Assembly (NCBI RefSeq): GCF_004310335.1
Contig: NZ_SIRS01000005.1
Span: 489,605-553,604, forward strand
Direction of reading: 5' to 3'
Length of the DNA stretch: 64,000 nucleotides
Origin: Hyunsoonleella pacifica
GTDB lineage: Bacteria > Bacteroidota > Bacteroidia > Flavobacteriales > Flavobacteriaceae
Of the stretch, positions 1 to 7,554 are shown in pieces. The notes beneath the pieces were generated by a model. That model searched no databases and was not told where the DNA came from. It saw only the letters and a list, made by a program, of their open reading frames with translations. Numbering within the stretch: position 1 is the first letter of the stretch; each line of letters opens with the position of its first letter. A program made the position numbers and the translations under genes.

Positions 1-111
1 GCTGAAGTAATTTATTTTGCTGTATCGAGACCTCCACATGTTAACATAGCAGATGTTTTGATGTTTTGTACGGCACAGGCTAATAGTGTAACGGTTAAAA
101 AAGAGTTTTAA
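1..111 (+). CDS. SDR-family NAD(P)-dependent oxidoreductase, C-terminal end (partial)
   Basis: Only the last 36 codons are inside the window. The reading frame is open from base 1 and ends with TAA at 109-111. The segment SRPPHVNIADVLMFCTAQAN matches the C-terminus of short-chain dehydrogenases of the YdfG/serine-dehydrogenase type, where a PxHVNI-DVL-TAQ pattern closes the domain. The Rossmann and catalytic YxxxK parts lie to the left of the window, so the substrate cannot be judged. The next gene starts directly after the stop codon, so the two are probably co-transcribed. Confidence 0.75.
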   Translation, partial: AEVIYFAVSRPPHVNIADVLMFCTAQANSVTVKKEF

Positions 112-1212
112 ATGGCTAAAAATATCACGTATTTACTTGGAGCTGGCGCAAGTTTTAATGCTTTACCTTTGGTTGAAGATATACCTAGACGACTTGAAGG
201 TTTCTCATACGCATTCCATATAAACAATTTTGATCATACAATTAAACATCAACAAAAATCAAATATAGCCGAACAACACTTATTTAGGTTTAAGACAATT
301 GACGAACAAAAGATAGAGTTCGAAAAGATTAAAAACTTTCACAGAGATATTCTTTGGTTAAAAGATGAATCTCGCAATCATACCAGTATTGATACTTTTG
401 CCAAAAAGCTATACCTACAAGAAAATACTAGTGATTTAAAGAAACTAAAGTATATTTTGTCATGTTTTTTTATATATGAACAGACTTATTATTTTGATAA
501 TAGATATGACAGTTTTTTTGCCTCAATATTAGAAAGTCTCACTGAAATACCTAATAATTTAAAAGTTTTATCTTGGAATTGTGACTCACAATTAGAAATA
601 GCTTTTAGTAGATTCTCTAACACAACCATTAAAGAAAGTAGAGAAATTTTAAATATTTTTTCAAAGGGGAATAAGGTTGATTCTTCGAAAACAAATCTTG
701 TTGATGAGCTAAACATCTTTAAAATTAATGGAACCACAAGTATATTAGATAAGGAAAGTAAAAACTATAATTTGATTCTGGATTATAACATTGACAAAGT
801 TAAACTTGTTTCAAGTTTTTTAGAGATTTATGGTAGTAGAACATTGTTTTCAACTCATGAACCTAATATGTCTTTTGCTTGGGAAAATTTTTATGAAGAA
901 TTGAAATTTTATAGTAATCTTCGAGATTCTATTGTAAATACAGATATACTAATAGTTATAGGGTATTCATTTCCATTCTTCAATAGAAAAATTGATAAAT
1001 TCATTTTGGATTCAATGGACAATTTGAAAAAGATATATGTGCAGGATCCATATAATGCTGAAGAAGTAATCGAAAAAATAAAAGAATTAAAACCATGGCA
1101 AGAACAAGCCTCATCCTTTAATGGCTCAAGTCTAGAGACAACAACAGTGAACAAAATACAATTTAAACCTATAAAATTTGATAAACAATTTTTTATACCA
1201 ATAGAATTTTAA
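112..1212 (+). CDS. SIR2-like protein, possible NAD-dependent effector
   Basis: A 366-residue protein with the layout of SIR2-like domains. It has an N-terminal nucleotide-binding GAGAS motif (residues 10-14), a central SWNCD segment (154-158) at the place of the usual TTNYD, a KING segment (204-207) where many relatives carry a catalytic LHG, and a C-terminal VIGYSFP strand-turn (282-288) typical of the end of the Rossmann core. The Asn of the first motif is kept, but the His is replaced by Asn, so NAD hydrolysis may be altered or lost. No signal peptide or membrane segment is seen. The start codon abuts the stop of the SDR gene. SIR2 proteins of this build include phage-defence effectors; that role here is only inference from fold and context. 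Confidence 0.55.
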   Translation: MAKNITYLLGAGASFNALPLVEDIPRRLEGFSYAFHINNFDHTIKHQQKSNIAEQHLFRFKTIDEQKIEFEKIKNFHRDILWLKDESRNHTSIDTFAKKLYLQENTSDLKKLKYILSCFFIYEQTYYFDNRYDSFFASILESLTEIPNNLKVLSWNCDSQLEIAFSRFSNTTIKESREILNIFSKGNKVDSSKTNLVDELNIFKINGTTSILDKESKNYNLILDYNIDKVKLVSSFLEIYGSRTLFSTHEPNMSFAWENFYEELKFYSNLRDSIVNTDILIVIGYSFPFFNRKIDKFILDSMDNLKKIYVQDPYNAEEVIEKIKELKPWQEQASSFNGSSLETTTVNKIQFKPIKFDKQFFIPIEF

Positions 1213-1219
1213 AAATAAG

Positions 1220-1239
1220 ATTCCTGCCTCCCCAGGAAT
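1220..1239. repeat. short palindromic repeat, REP-like
   Basis: ATTCCTG at 1220-1226 and CAGGAAT at 1233-1239 form a perfect 7-bp inverted repeat around the 6-base spacer CCTCCC. It fills most of the 34-base gap between the SIR2-like and AlbA_2 genes and overlaps an upstream ATG (1238) of the second gene. From memory, near-identical ATTCCTGCC...CAGGAATGAC segments are dispersed in many flavobacterial genomes. No second copy was seen in this window. Confidence 0.55.
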
Positions 1240-1246
1240 GACAGCT

Positions 1247-2380
1247 ATGATCAACAAACGCCTTCTAATAAAACACCTTTTAGCTCATAATGATGAAAAC
1301 AGTTTTTATGATAAAAAACGAAAAATAGACATCAGCCATAAAGAAGGTAAAGCTAAGTTTTTAAAACATATTTGTGCATTATCCAATAGTAACCCAAAAA
1401 ACAATTCATACATCGTTATTGGTGTTGAAGATGAGGATAACAAAATTATTGGTGTAGACTTTTTTGATGATAGTAAAATTCAAAATCTTATTAATGCGTA
1501 TTTAACTCATCCTCCTATTGTACAATATGAGAATATTCCTTTCCCTCATTTACCAGATGATAAAGTAATAGGTTTAGTAACTATTAGACCTACAGGTATA
1601 CTAACCTCTTTGCGAAAAAATATATGGAAATATTATGGTGGTGCTGTATTTTTTAGAGATGGGAGTATGAGCATGCCCAAGGTATTTGAAAGCGATATTA
1701 AGGATGTGAATTCTAAAATTGTAGAAGCGATTGAAATAAATGCGCAAAACAATATAGAACATACTTTGGATGGCGTAATGGATTTTATGAATACCCGTAA
1801 AGACTTTAATGCCCAATACAAAGTGTTTAAAGAATATTTTGTGGTATGTTGGGCAGGACAAAAAAAGACTATTAAAAATGAAAAATTTTACTCAAGAGTA
1901 GATATTGAATTGATAAATGAACAGGTTCGTTTGTTTTTTTCTGCACTAGATGAAGTTTCTATAAAAATAACCGAGAACACATTTGAAATTATAGAGTTTG
2001 TTAATTTAGGATTCCAAAAAAGTTATAAGTATTATCCACTAGAAGAAACCATTATTAATTTTCAAGATAATGCTAACTATAATATTGAAACCAAATTACT
2101 ATTTGAGCCACCTCAATTTAATAAAAAAACATTACATCATATTTACAACACAAATAATGCGCTTTTAGAAAAATTAAAAAAAGGATTACGTTTAACTGAA
2201 ACCGAAACTTTGGATCTAAACAGTCTTCCTTCTACATATTTAATTTGTTATCTAAATGATTTTGAAGATGCTATTGATAGATTACAAGAGGTAAAACCTT
2301 ATTTAAAAACACAAAATAAAGACACCTATTTGCTATATAAAGAAGCCATGCGAATTTTAAGAAAAGTGAAGTACAATTAA
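1247..2380 (+). CDS. AlbA_2 (Schlafen-type) domain protein
   Basis: A 377-residue soluble protein. The N-terminal third (about residues 10-150) has the AlbA_2/Schlafen pattern: an E-x-K-x-FLKHICALSN helix, then the strand YIVIGVEDEDN, then the IIGVDFFD turn. These domains are often annotated as ATP-binding or nucleic-acid-binding proteins; the C-terminal half is not recognised. An in-frame ATG lies at 1238 inside the palindrome before the gene, so the second ATG at 1247 (MINKRLLIKHLL) is the more natural start. The gene is co-directional with the SDR and SIR2-like genes. It could be an ordinary flavobacterial gene rather than part of a defence pair. Confidence 0.6.
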   Translation: MINKRLLIKHLLAHNDENSFYDKKRKIDISHKEGKAKFLKHICALSNSNPKNNSYIVIGVEDEDNKIIGVDFFDDSKIQNLINAYLTHPPIVQYENIPFPHLPDDKVIGLVTIRPTGILTSLRKNIWKYYGGAVFFRDGSMSMPKVFESDIKDVNSKIVEAIEINAQNNIEHTLDGVMDFMNTRKDFNAQYKVFKEYFVVCWAGQKKTIKNEKFYSRVDIELINEQVRLFFSALDEVSIKITENTFEIIEFVNLGFQKSYKYYPLEETIINFQDNANYNIETKLLFEPPQFNKKTLHHIYNTNNALLEKLKKGLRLTETETLDLNSLPSTYLICYLNDFEDAIDRLQEVKPYLKTQNKDTYLLYKEAMRILRKVKYN

Positions 2381-2442
2381 CATTTGTTAATAAATTTAAC
2401 TCTAACTTAACATAAAACTGTCTCAAAACATAAAAAAAGCAG

Positions 2443-2450
2443 TACATTTG
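2443..2450 (+). promoter_or_regulatory. possible -7 promoter box of a short transcript
   Basis: TACATTTG fits the Bacteroidota -7 consensus TAnnTTTG. It lies in the loop of a short inverted repeat, AGCAGT (2438-2443) with ACTGCT (2452-2457). No clear TTG is found at the -33 distance. A hairpin terminator follows 23 bases later, so a transcript from here would be about 60 bases and non-coding. The signal is weak. Confidence 0.25.
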
Positions 2451-2472
2451 CACTGCTATTAATCATTTAATC

Positions 2473-2518
2473 AAACCTTGTGCTCCAAATCGAAACAGAG
2501 TATCAAGGTTTTTTCTTT
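2473..2518 (+). terminator. intrinsic terminator after the SDR/SIR2/AlbA_2 genes
   Basis: AAACCTTG (2473-2480) pairs with CAAGGTTT (2504-2511), with further CTC/GAG pairing inside, followed by a T-rich run (TTTTTTCTTT, 2509-2518). It probably ends transcription of the upstream genes. It lies between convergent genes (AlbA_2 gene on plus, gldC on minus). Confidence 0.6.
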
Positions 2519-2574
2519 ATTAAGGTCCAATTATTTTTGTAAATATTAGAGTGTAGATATAATTAAATACCCAA

Positions 2575-2910
2575 TTACTTCTTCAGTTCTAACTTCTCAG
2601 CAAAATAATCGCAAAAATCTTTCATTGTAGCCGTCATTTTTTCATCTTGTGTTGCCCGATTAAATGTATTAGCCATAGCTACAAGAGTTTGATGGAAAAA
2701 TATTTTCATATCATCAACCGGCATATCTTTAGTCCATAAATCGATACGTAGCATTTCTTTGGCTTTATCATCCCAAACAGATAGCATCATTGCTTTTGCT
2801 TCAGCATTAGTTATACCTCCATCTTGTGCAGTCCAAAATAGCTTTTCTGGCACACGATTTTCATCTAGTTCAACATTCAACTCTATCTTTGATTGTATTG
2901 TTTTTGCCAT
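2575..2910 (-). CDS. gldC: gliding motility protein GldC
   Basis: A 111-residue protein recognised as GldC by its whole-length character: start MAKTIQSKIELNVELDENRV, the PEKLFWTAQDGG segment, and a C-terminal DFCDYFAEKLELKK. There is no signal peptide, so it is predicted to be cytoplasmic or membrane-associated through partners. GldC is an accessory factor for rapid gliding in flavobacteria. Its ATG overlaps the last base of the gldB stop codon (TAATG), which suggests translational coupling. The gldB-gldC order beside nadE is conserved in Flavobacteriaceae and supports the call. Confidence 0.92.
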   Translation of the reverse strand: MAKTIQSKIELNVELDENRVPEKLFWTAQDGGITNAEAKAMMLSVWDDKAKEMLRIDLWTKDMPVDDMKIFFHQTLVAMANTFNRATQDEKMTATMKDFCDYFAEKLELKK

Positions 2911-3872
2911 TATTTACGTGGTTTAAACTTAGAATTATTAAAAATATCCTGTGGTTGTGTTTGCAGCATTTTCTTTAAAGAAATAGTATTGTTTTTCATA
3001 TATGCTCTTACTATTTGCCAGCCTATGTACTGACCAATACGTCCAGGAGAATTAGTATCTATTTCTTCTAAATAAAATTTACTAAAAGGAGCGGAATTTA
3101 TAAATCTATTCGGCAACTTACCATCAGTGCTATAAAGTAACTCTCGCTCTACAAAATAACGCCAAATATAATGTTCATTTGTTCTCGCCCAATCTAGCTC
3201 TTCATTTGTATATCCAATGCGTTGAGCTTCTGTTTTGTTTGGCACCATTACATCTTTAAAATAAAGCTGCTTTCCAAAATAAATCATTTCACTCAATAAG
3301 GTTTTTCTCTGAGGCTGATATATATACCTTTTTGAATACTCCTTAGCCATATCTACTACAATCAAATCATCCTGAAAATCACGTTTTATAAAATTCTGAA
3401 TACCTTCGTAGAAATAATGTTCTTTTCCTAAATATGTATCCAGAGCTATTAGCGCAATAGTATCAGTAATAATTACCTTATTTCTGTAATCTACATTTGA
3501 AGTTGTTGTAATAATGCGCGGTGGTTTAAATTCAGGAAAATAATATTTTAAATGATTAAATAAAGTTTCTATCTCAAGTTCAATATCATCAAGTCTTTGA
3601 AATTTTTCTCCTATTTCCCTTACTAATTCTTGTTGCAGCGTATCATTCATTTTGGTTATCCAAAACGAATCTTCATACTTCCCTGAAAACATAAACGGAT
3701 AAGCTTGCTTTATTTTAGGCAAATCACTCTCTTTAGCATTTCCGAAAAATTGATCAAAACGCTCAACAGCAATATCAATATTTATATCGGCAATGGCCTT
3801 TTCTTGTTTGTTTTCATCCTTACATGAAAATATAAGAATAGTAACAAAAACAGCAAACAATATATTTTTCAT
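2910..3872 (-). CDS. gldB: gliding motility lipoprotein GldB
   Basis: A 320-residue protein with a lipoprotein signal: hydrophobic residues 4-15, then the lipobox end IFSC with Cys17. The mature part carries GldB-family segments such as DINIDIAVERFDQFF and IGQYIGWQIVRAYMKNN near the C-terminus. GldB is required for gliding, and its loss affects stability of the gliding/type IX secretion machinery. It is first in a two-gene operon with gldC and diverges from nadE. The intergenic space to nadE is about 90 bases and must hold both promoters. Confidence 0.93.
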   Translation of the reverse strand: MKNILFAVFVTILIFSCKDENKQEKAIADINIDIAVERFDQFFGNAKESDLPKIKQAYPFMFSGKYEDSFWITKMNDTLQQELVREIGEKFQRLDDIELEIETLFNHLKYYFPEFKPPRIITTTSNVDYRNKVIITDTIALIALDTYLGKEHYFYEGIQNFIKRDFQDDLIVVDMAKEYSKRYIYQPQRKTLLSEMIYFGKQLYFKDVMVPNKTEAQRIGYTNEELDWARTNEHYIWRYFVERELLYSTDGKLPNRFINSAPFSKFYLEEIDTNSPGRIGQYIGWQIVRAYMKNNTISLKKMLQTQPQDIFNNSKFKPRK

Positions 3873-3916
3873 AAAAATCTAAACGCTCTAAATTTTTATA
3901 AATTGAGAGTATAGGT

Positions 3917-3924
3917 TATTTTTG
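3917..3924 (+). promoter_or_regulatory. -7 promoter box of nadE
   Basis: TATTTTTG matches TAnnTTTG exactly, 40 bases before the nadE ATG at 3964. No TTG lies at a proper -33 distance. A longer reading frame with a TTG start at 3922 would begin inside this box, which argues for the ATG at 3964. Confidence 0.5.
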
Positions 3925-3963
3925 TTTGCAAAGGTAGTATTATCATATTTAATTTCCCCTGCT

Positions 3964-4752
3964 ATGCAAACAGAAAAAGTTGTAAATCATATTGTAAACT
4001 GGTTAAAAGAATACGCTACAAATGCTGGTGTTAATGGTTTTGTAGTTGGTATTTCTGGAGGTATTGACTCTGCTGTTACTTCAACTCTTGTTGCAAAAAC
4101 TGGTTTAAAAGTGTTATGTATTGAAATGCCTATTCATCAAGCCACAAGTCATGTTTCCCGAGCCCATGAACACATAGCTCAACTTAAAAAACGTTTTAAT
4201 AATGTTGATGATACACGTGCTGACTTAACTCCTGTTTTTGAAGAGTTTAAAACCGAAGTGCATCTAGACGGAGACCAAACTACAGTTGATATGGCTTTAG
4301 CGAACACTAGAGCTCGTTTACGAATGACAACACTTTACTACTATGCGGGTTTATACGGTTTATTAGTAGCTGGCACTGGTAATAAAGTTGAAGATTTTGG
4401 TGTTGGTTTCTATACTAAATATGGAGATGGTGGTGTAGATTTAAGTCCGATTGCTGATTTATTAAAATCTCAAGTATACCAACTTGGCAAGTTTTTAAAA
4501 GTGCCAGATACTATTATTAATGCTGCACCAAGTGATGGTTTGTTTGGTGATGCTAGAAGTGACGAAGACCAAATAGGTGCTTCTTATCCTGAATTAGAAT
4601 GGGCTATGAAAATGGATGATGAAGGAAAAACTGAAAGCAATTTTTCGGGTCGAGAAAAAGAAGTTTTTAAAATATACAAGCGCTATAATACTAATAATAA
4701 GCATAAGATGATTCCTATTCCTATTTGCGAAATCCCTAGTGATTTAATGTAA
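3964..4752 (+). CDS. nadE: NH3-dependent NAD(+) synthetase
   Basis: A 262-residue enzyme that adenylates nicotinate adenine dinucleotide and amidates it with ammonia, the last step of NAD synthesis. The N-type ATP-pyrophosphatase P-loop SGGIDSAV is at residues 31-38. The GTGNKVEDFGVGFYTKYGDG segment is the family's substrate-binding part. The nitrilase-like glutaminase domain of long NadE proteins is absent, so free ammonia is the expected donor. The start at 3964 (MQTEKVVNHIVNWL) fits the family, and the frame upstream runs through the promoter box. It diverges from gldB. Confidence 0.95.
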   Translation: MQTEKVVNHIVNWLKEYATNAGVNGFVVGISGGIDSAVTSTLVAKTGLKVLCIEMPIHQATSHVSRAHEHIAQLKKRFNNVDDTRADLTPVFEEFKTEVHLDGDQTTVDMALANTRARLRMTTLYYYAGLYGLLVAGTGNKVEDFGVGFYTKYGDGGVDLSPIADLLKSQVYQLGKFLKVPDTIINAAPSDGLFGDARSDEDQIGASYPELEWAMKMDDEGKTESNFSGREKEVFKIYKRYNTNNKHKMIPIPICEIPSDLM

Positions 4753-4755
4753 GTG

Positions 4756-4787
4756 TTGTAATATCAATATTTTTTTTAGTATTTTTG
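4756..4787 (+). promoter_or_regulatory. promoter of the response-regulator gene
   Basis: TTG at 4756-4758 and TATTTTTG at 4780-4787 with a 21-base spacer fit the flavobacterial -33/-7 pattern. Transcription would start near 4794, giving a leader of about 70 bases before the ATG at 4866. Confidence 0.6.
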
Positions 4788-4865
4788 TGCATTGGGGCAT
4801 ATTCCCTAACCTTACGCTATGATTCTCTCAAAAAAAAACCGTCATAGCTAATAAAACCCTAAGAT

Positions 4866-5492
4866 ATGATTAAATTATTGATAGCGGACCCTCATCCTAT
4901 TATCAGAAAAGGACTTGAGCATTTGTTTTCCGCTTCTTCTGACATTGAAATTGTTGGGAGTGTTGACAACGGCGAAGCCGTATTAGAATTTCTGAAAAAG
5001 GAATCAGTTGATGTACTTCTCTCTGAAATTGATTTACCTAAACTTAATGGATTAACTGTTTTAAGACATTTAAAATCTGACTTCCCTGACATTAAAGCAT
5101 TAATGCTTAGTGCACAGCCAGAAAATGTTTATGGTTTTAACTCCATTAAAGCAGGTGCTTCTGGTTACATTTCAAAAAATGAAAATGTAATTACCATAAA
5201 TGAAGCTGTAACAAAAGTACATAATGGAGGGATTCATTTAAGTAACGAACTAACTCAAGAGTTAGCTTTTGGTACTAGAACAAACAAAAACGGTAGGTTC
5301 TTTAAAAAACTATCCACTAGAGAAACAGAAGTTTTAAAACTTTTGGCTATTGGAAAGAAAAACAAAGAAGTTTCTAAAGAATTAAACATTAACGAGAAAA
5401 CAGTAAGTACTTACAAAGCTCGTTTAATGAAAAAGCTGAAAGTTGACAACTTAGTAGATTTAGTAAATCAGGCTAAGTTTTTAGACTTATAG
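4866..5492 (+). CDS. LuxR/NarL-type response regulator with atypical receiver
   Basis: A 208-residue regulator with an N-terminal receiver (about 1-120) and a C-terminal LuxR-type helix-turn-helix (about 145-205, core TRETEVLKLLAIGKKNKEVS). The receiver deviates at its active site. The usual acidic pair reads ADPHP, so only Asp8 remains. The position of the phosphoacceptor Asp holds Glu54 (LLSEIDLP). Ser82 and Lys104 at the other conserved positions are kept. It may act without classical phosphorylation or be constitutively active. No histidine kinase is adjacent. Its last 6 bases overlap the end of dnaG on the other strand. Confidence 0.85.
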   Translation: MIKLLIADPHPIIRKGLEHLFSASSDIEIVGSVDNGEAVLEFLKKESVDVLLSEIDLPKLNGLTVLRHLKSDFPDIKALMLSAQPENVYGFNSIKAGASGYISKNENVITINEAVTKVHNGGIHLSNELTQELAFGTRTNKNGRFFKKLSTRETEVLKLLAIGKKNKEVSKELNINEKTVSTYKARLMKKLKVDNLVDLVNQAKFLDL

Positions 5493-7445
5493 TACACGAT
5501 TAAGTTTTCTAGATAACAACATTTTTAAACTAGAATACTCTTTAACTTCTTCGAGCACAGATTTGTTTATTTCAGATTTGTGCTCGATTGTTTTTTGCTG
5601 AAACTCAACCACTTTTTGTTCTATTAAAAAACAACGTAAACTTAGAATAGTTTCTGCAACTAATTGGGCAACTGTTTGTGTTTTTTCTTTAGGGAAAATA
5701 TTTTTACGATGCCAATCGCTCAAACTATAACGCTCATCTTCCATTAAGATATTGGTTATCTCGTTTGCCATAGAAGCATCAACGGTATTAATAAAAGTTT
5801 TAAGTTCAAATTCTGGACTTTGATTTAATTTATCAATAATTGTATAATACAAATGCTTAAACTGTGGATTAGAGAATTCCATTTCGTCTTCTTGTAAGTC
5901 TAAATAAATTTTCTCAAAGACTTTTGCTTTCTGAATTACAGGCTCTAAAAGTAATTCGCCTTCCTCTGTTTCTTTTAGTACTAAATCCTCAAAATCCTCT
6001 GTTCTATCTCCATAAAGTAATAGCACTTCTATTATTTTTCGTTCTAATAGATATTGAACATCAACTTTTTTAATGGGCTGCTGATGTTTTATTACTTCAA
6101 AACTTTTTTGCTCTTGTTGAAATTTTTTGGTTTCGGTATCTCGTTCCTTTTGGTTGATTTGAGCTAAAGTAGTAAATAGCACTTCTTCGCTAATGTCCAT
6201 AATGCGCGCACATTCTTGAACATAAACCTCCTTTTTAATTGTATCTGGTATTTTAGATATGCTATTTACAATATCTCTAATAGTCTCCGCCTTTTTAATA
6301 GGATCTGATTTAGCATCCTCATATAAAATAGAAGCCTTAAACTGAATGAAGTCTTTAGCATTTTCCTCAAGATATAGTGTTAATTCTTCAAGTGTATTCT
6401 GCTTTGCAAAGCTATCTGGATCCTCTCCTTCAGGAAACGTACATACTTTTACGTTCATGCCCTGCTCCAAAATTAAATCAATACCCCGAAGCGATGCACG
6501 CATTCCTGCTGCATCTCCATCAAAAAGCACAGTAATATTTTTGGTTAGGCGATTTATTAAGCGGATTTGTTCTGAAGTTAATGCTGTCCCAGAAGAAGAT
6601 ACCACATTTTCTATTCCTGCTTGATGAAATTGGATGACATCGGTATACCCTTCAACCAAGTAACAATTATCTTCTTTTGCAATTTTTTGCTTAGCATCAT
6701 AAATACCATAAAGCACTTTGCTTTTATGATAAACAAGACTTTCTGGAGAATTTAAATATTTTGCAGCTTTTTTATCATTCACTAAAATACGACCGCCAAA
6801 CCCTAAAATACGGCCGCTCATACTCTTTATAGGAAACATGACACGCCCCTTAAAACGATCAAATTGTTTTTCTCCCTTTACAATGCTAAGTCCTGTTTTT
6901 TCTAAAAATTCTAATTGATAGCCTTTTTTTAATGCTTCGTCTGTAAAGGCTTGCCATTCATCAAGCGAATAACCTAAGTCAAATTTCTTTATAGTCTCTT
7001 CGGTAAAACCACGCTCTTTAAAATAGCTTAAACCAATAGATTTTCCTTGATCTGTCTTATGTAATATCTTTTGAAAATAGGTGTTTGCAAACTCGTTAAC
7101 CAAATACAAACTTTCCCGTTCATTAGCAGCTTCTTTTTGTTCGTTACTCTGTTCGATTTCCTCTATGTCAATATTATACTTTTTTGCAAGGTACTTTATA
7201 GCTTCTGGATAAGTAAAATGTTCATGCTCCATTAAAAAAGCAACAACATTCCCTCCTTTGCCTGTACTAAAGTCTTTCCAAATCTGTTTTACAGGAGACA
7301 CCATAAAACTTGGAGTGCGTTCATCACTAAACGGACTCAAACCTTTATAGTTGCTCCCTGCTTTTTTTAGCTGCACAAAATCTCCAATAACCTCTTCTAC
7401 TCGAGCGGTTTCAAATACTTGATCTATGGAATGTGCTGCTATCAA
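5487..7445 (-). CDS. dnaG: DNA primase DnaG without zinc ligands
   Basis: A 652-residue primase making RNA primers at the replication fork. The N-terminal CHC2-type module is recognisable (SPFSDERTPSF, then a GKGGN turn), but the positions of its Cys/His/Cys/Cys ligands read Ser37, Ser40, Asp58 and Thr61. The central Toprim core is intact, with EGYTDV and FDGDAAG motifs. The C-terminal helicase-binding part is present and the length is normal. The start codon is TTG (7445-7443): no in-frame ATG is seen in the bases upstream, and the protein begins LIAAHSIDQVFE where relatives begin with Met-Ile. I believe the zinc loss is shared by relatives in this class, so it is not a local defect. Confidence 0.93.
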   Translation of the reverse strand: MIAAHSIDQVFETARVEEVIGDFVQLKKAGSNYKGLSPFSDERTPSFMVSPVKQIWKDFSTGKGGNVVAFLMEHEHFTYPEAIKYLAKKYNIDIEEIEQSNEQKEAANERESLYLVNEFANTYFQKILHKTDQGKSIGLSYFKERGFTEETIKKFDLGYSLDEWQAFTDEALKKGYQLEFLEKTGLSIVKGEKQFDRFKGRVMFPIKSMSGRILGFGGRILVNDKKAAKYLNSPESLVYHKSKVLYGIYDAKQKIAKEDNCYLVEGYTDVIQFHQAGIENVVSSSGTALTSEQIRLINRLTKNITVLFDGDAAGMRASLRGIDLILEQGMNVKVCTFPEGEDPDSFAKQNTLEELTLYLEENAKDFIQFKASILYEDAKSDPIKKAETIRDIVNSISKIPDTIKKEVYVQECARIMDISEEVLFTTLAQINQKERDTETKKFQQEQKSFEVIKHQQPIKKVDVQYLLERKIIEVLLLYGDRTEDFEDLVLKETEEGELLLEPVIQKAKVFEKIYLDLQEDEMEFSNPQFKHLYYTIIDKLNQSPEFELKTFINTVDASMANEITNILMEDERYSLSDWHRKNIFPKEKTQTVAQLVAETILSLRCFLIEQKVVEFQQKTIEHKSEINKSVLEEVKEYSSLKMLLSRKLNRVL

Positions 7446-7537
7446 ATTTTTAAATTTATAGGAAATGTAAATGTACTACTAAAGTATTGATTTTTGAAAT
7501 TTGACTCTACAAGAAAAAAGAAGCATTCTTAAGGTAA

Positions 7538-7554
7538 AAGTATTTTTAATACTT
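7538..7554 (-). terminator. possible hairpin at the end of the permease gene
   Basis: AAGTATT (7538-7544) and AATACTT (7548-7554) form a perfect 7-bp stem around TTT and overlap the permease stop codon. On the minus strand the stem is followed, after a short gap, by a T-rich stretch (CTTCTTTTTTC). Weak as a terminator. Confidence 0.35.

Noticed and set aside
3922..3963. N-terminal extension of NadE from a TTG codon
   Set aside because: The TTG lies inside the TATTTTTG promoter box, and the protein family starts at the ATG at 3964.
5487..7445. Frameshift or sequencing error as cause of the missing zinc ligands in DnaG
   Set aside because: The frame is continuous, the flanking motif residues are in register, and all four ligands are replaced by single residues.
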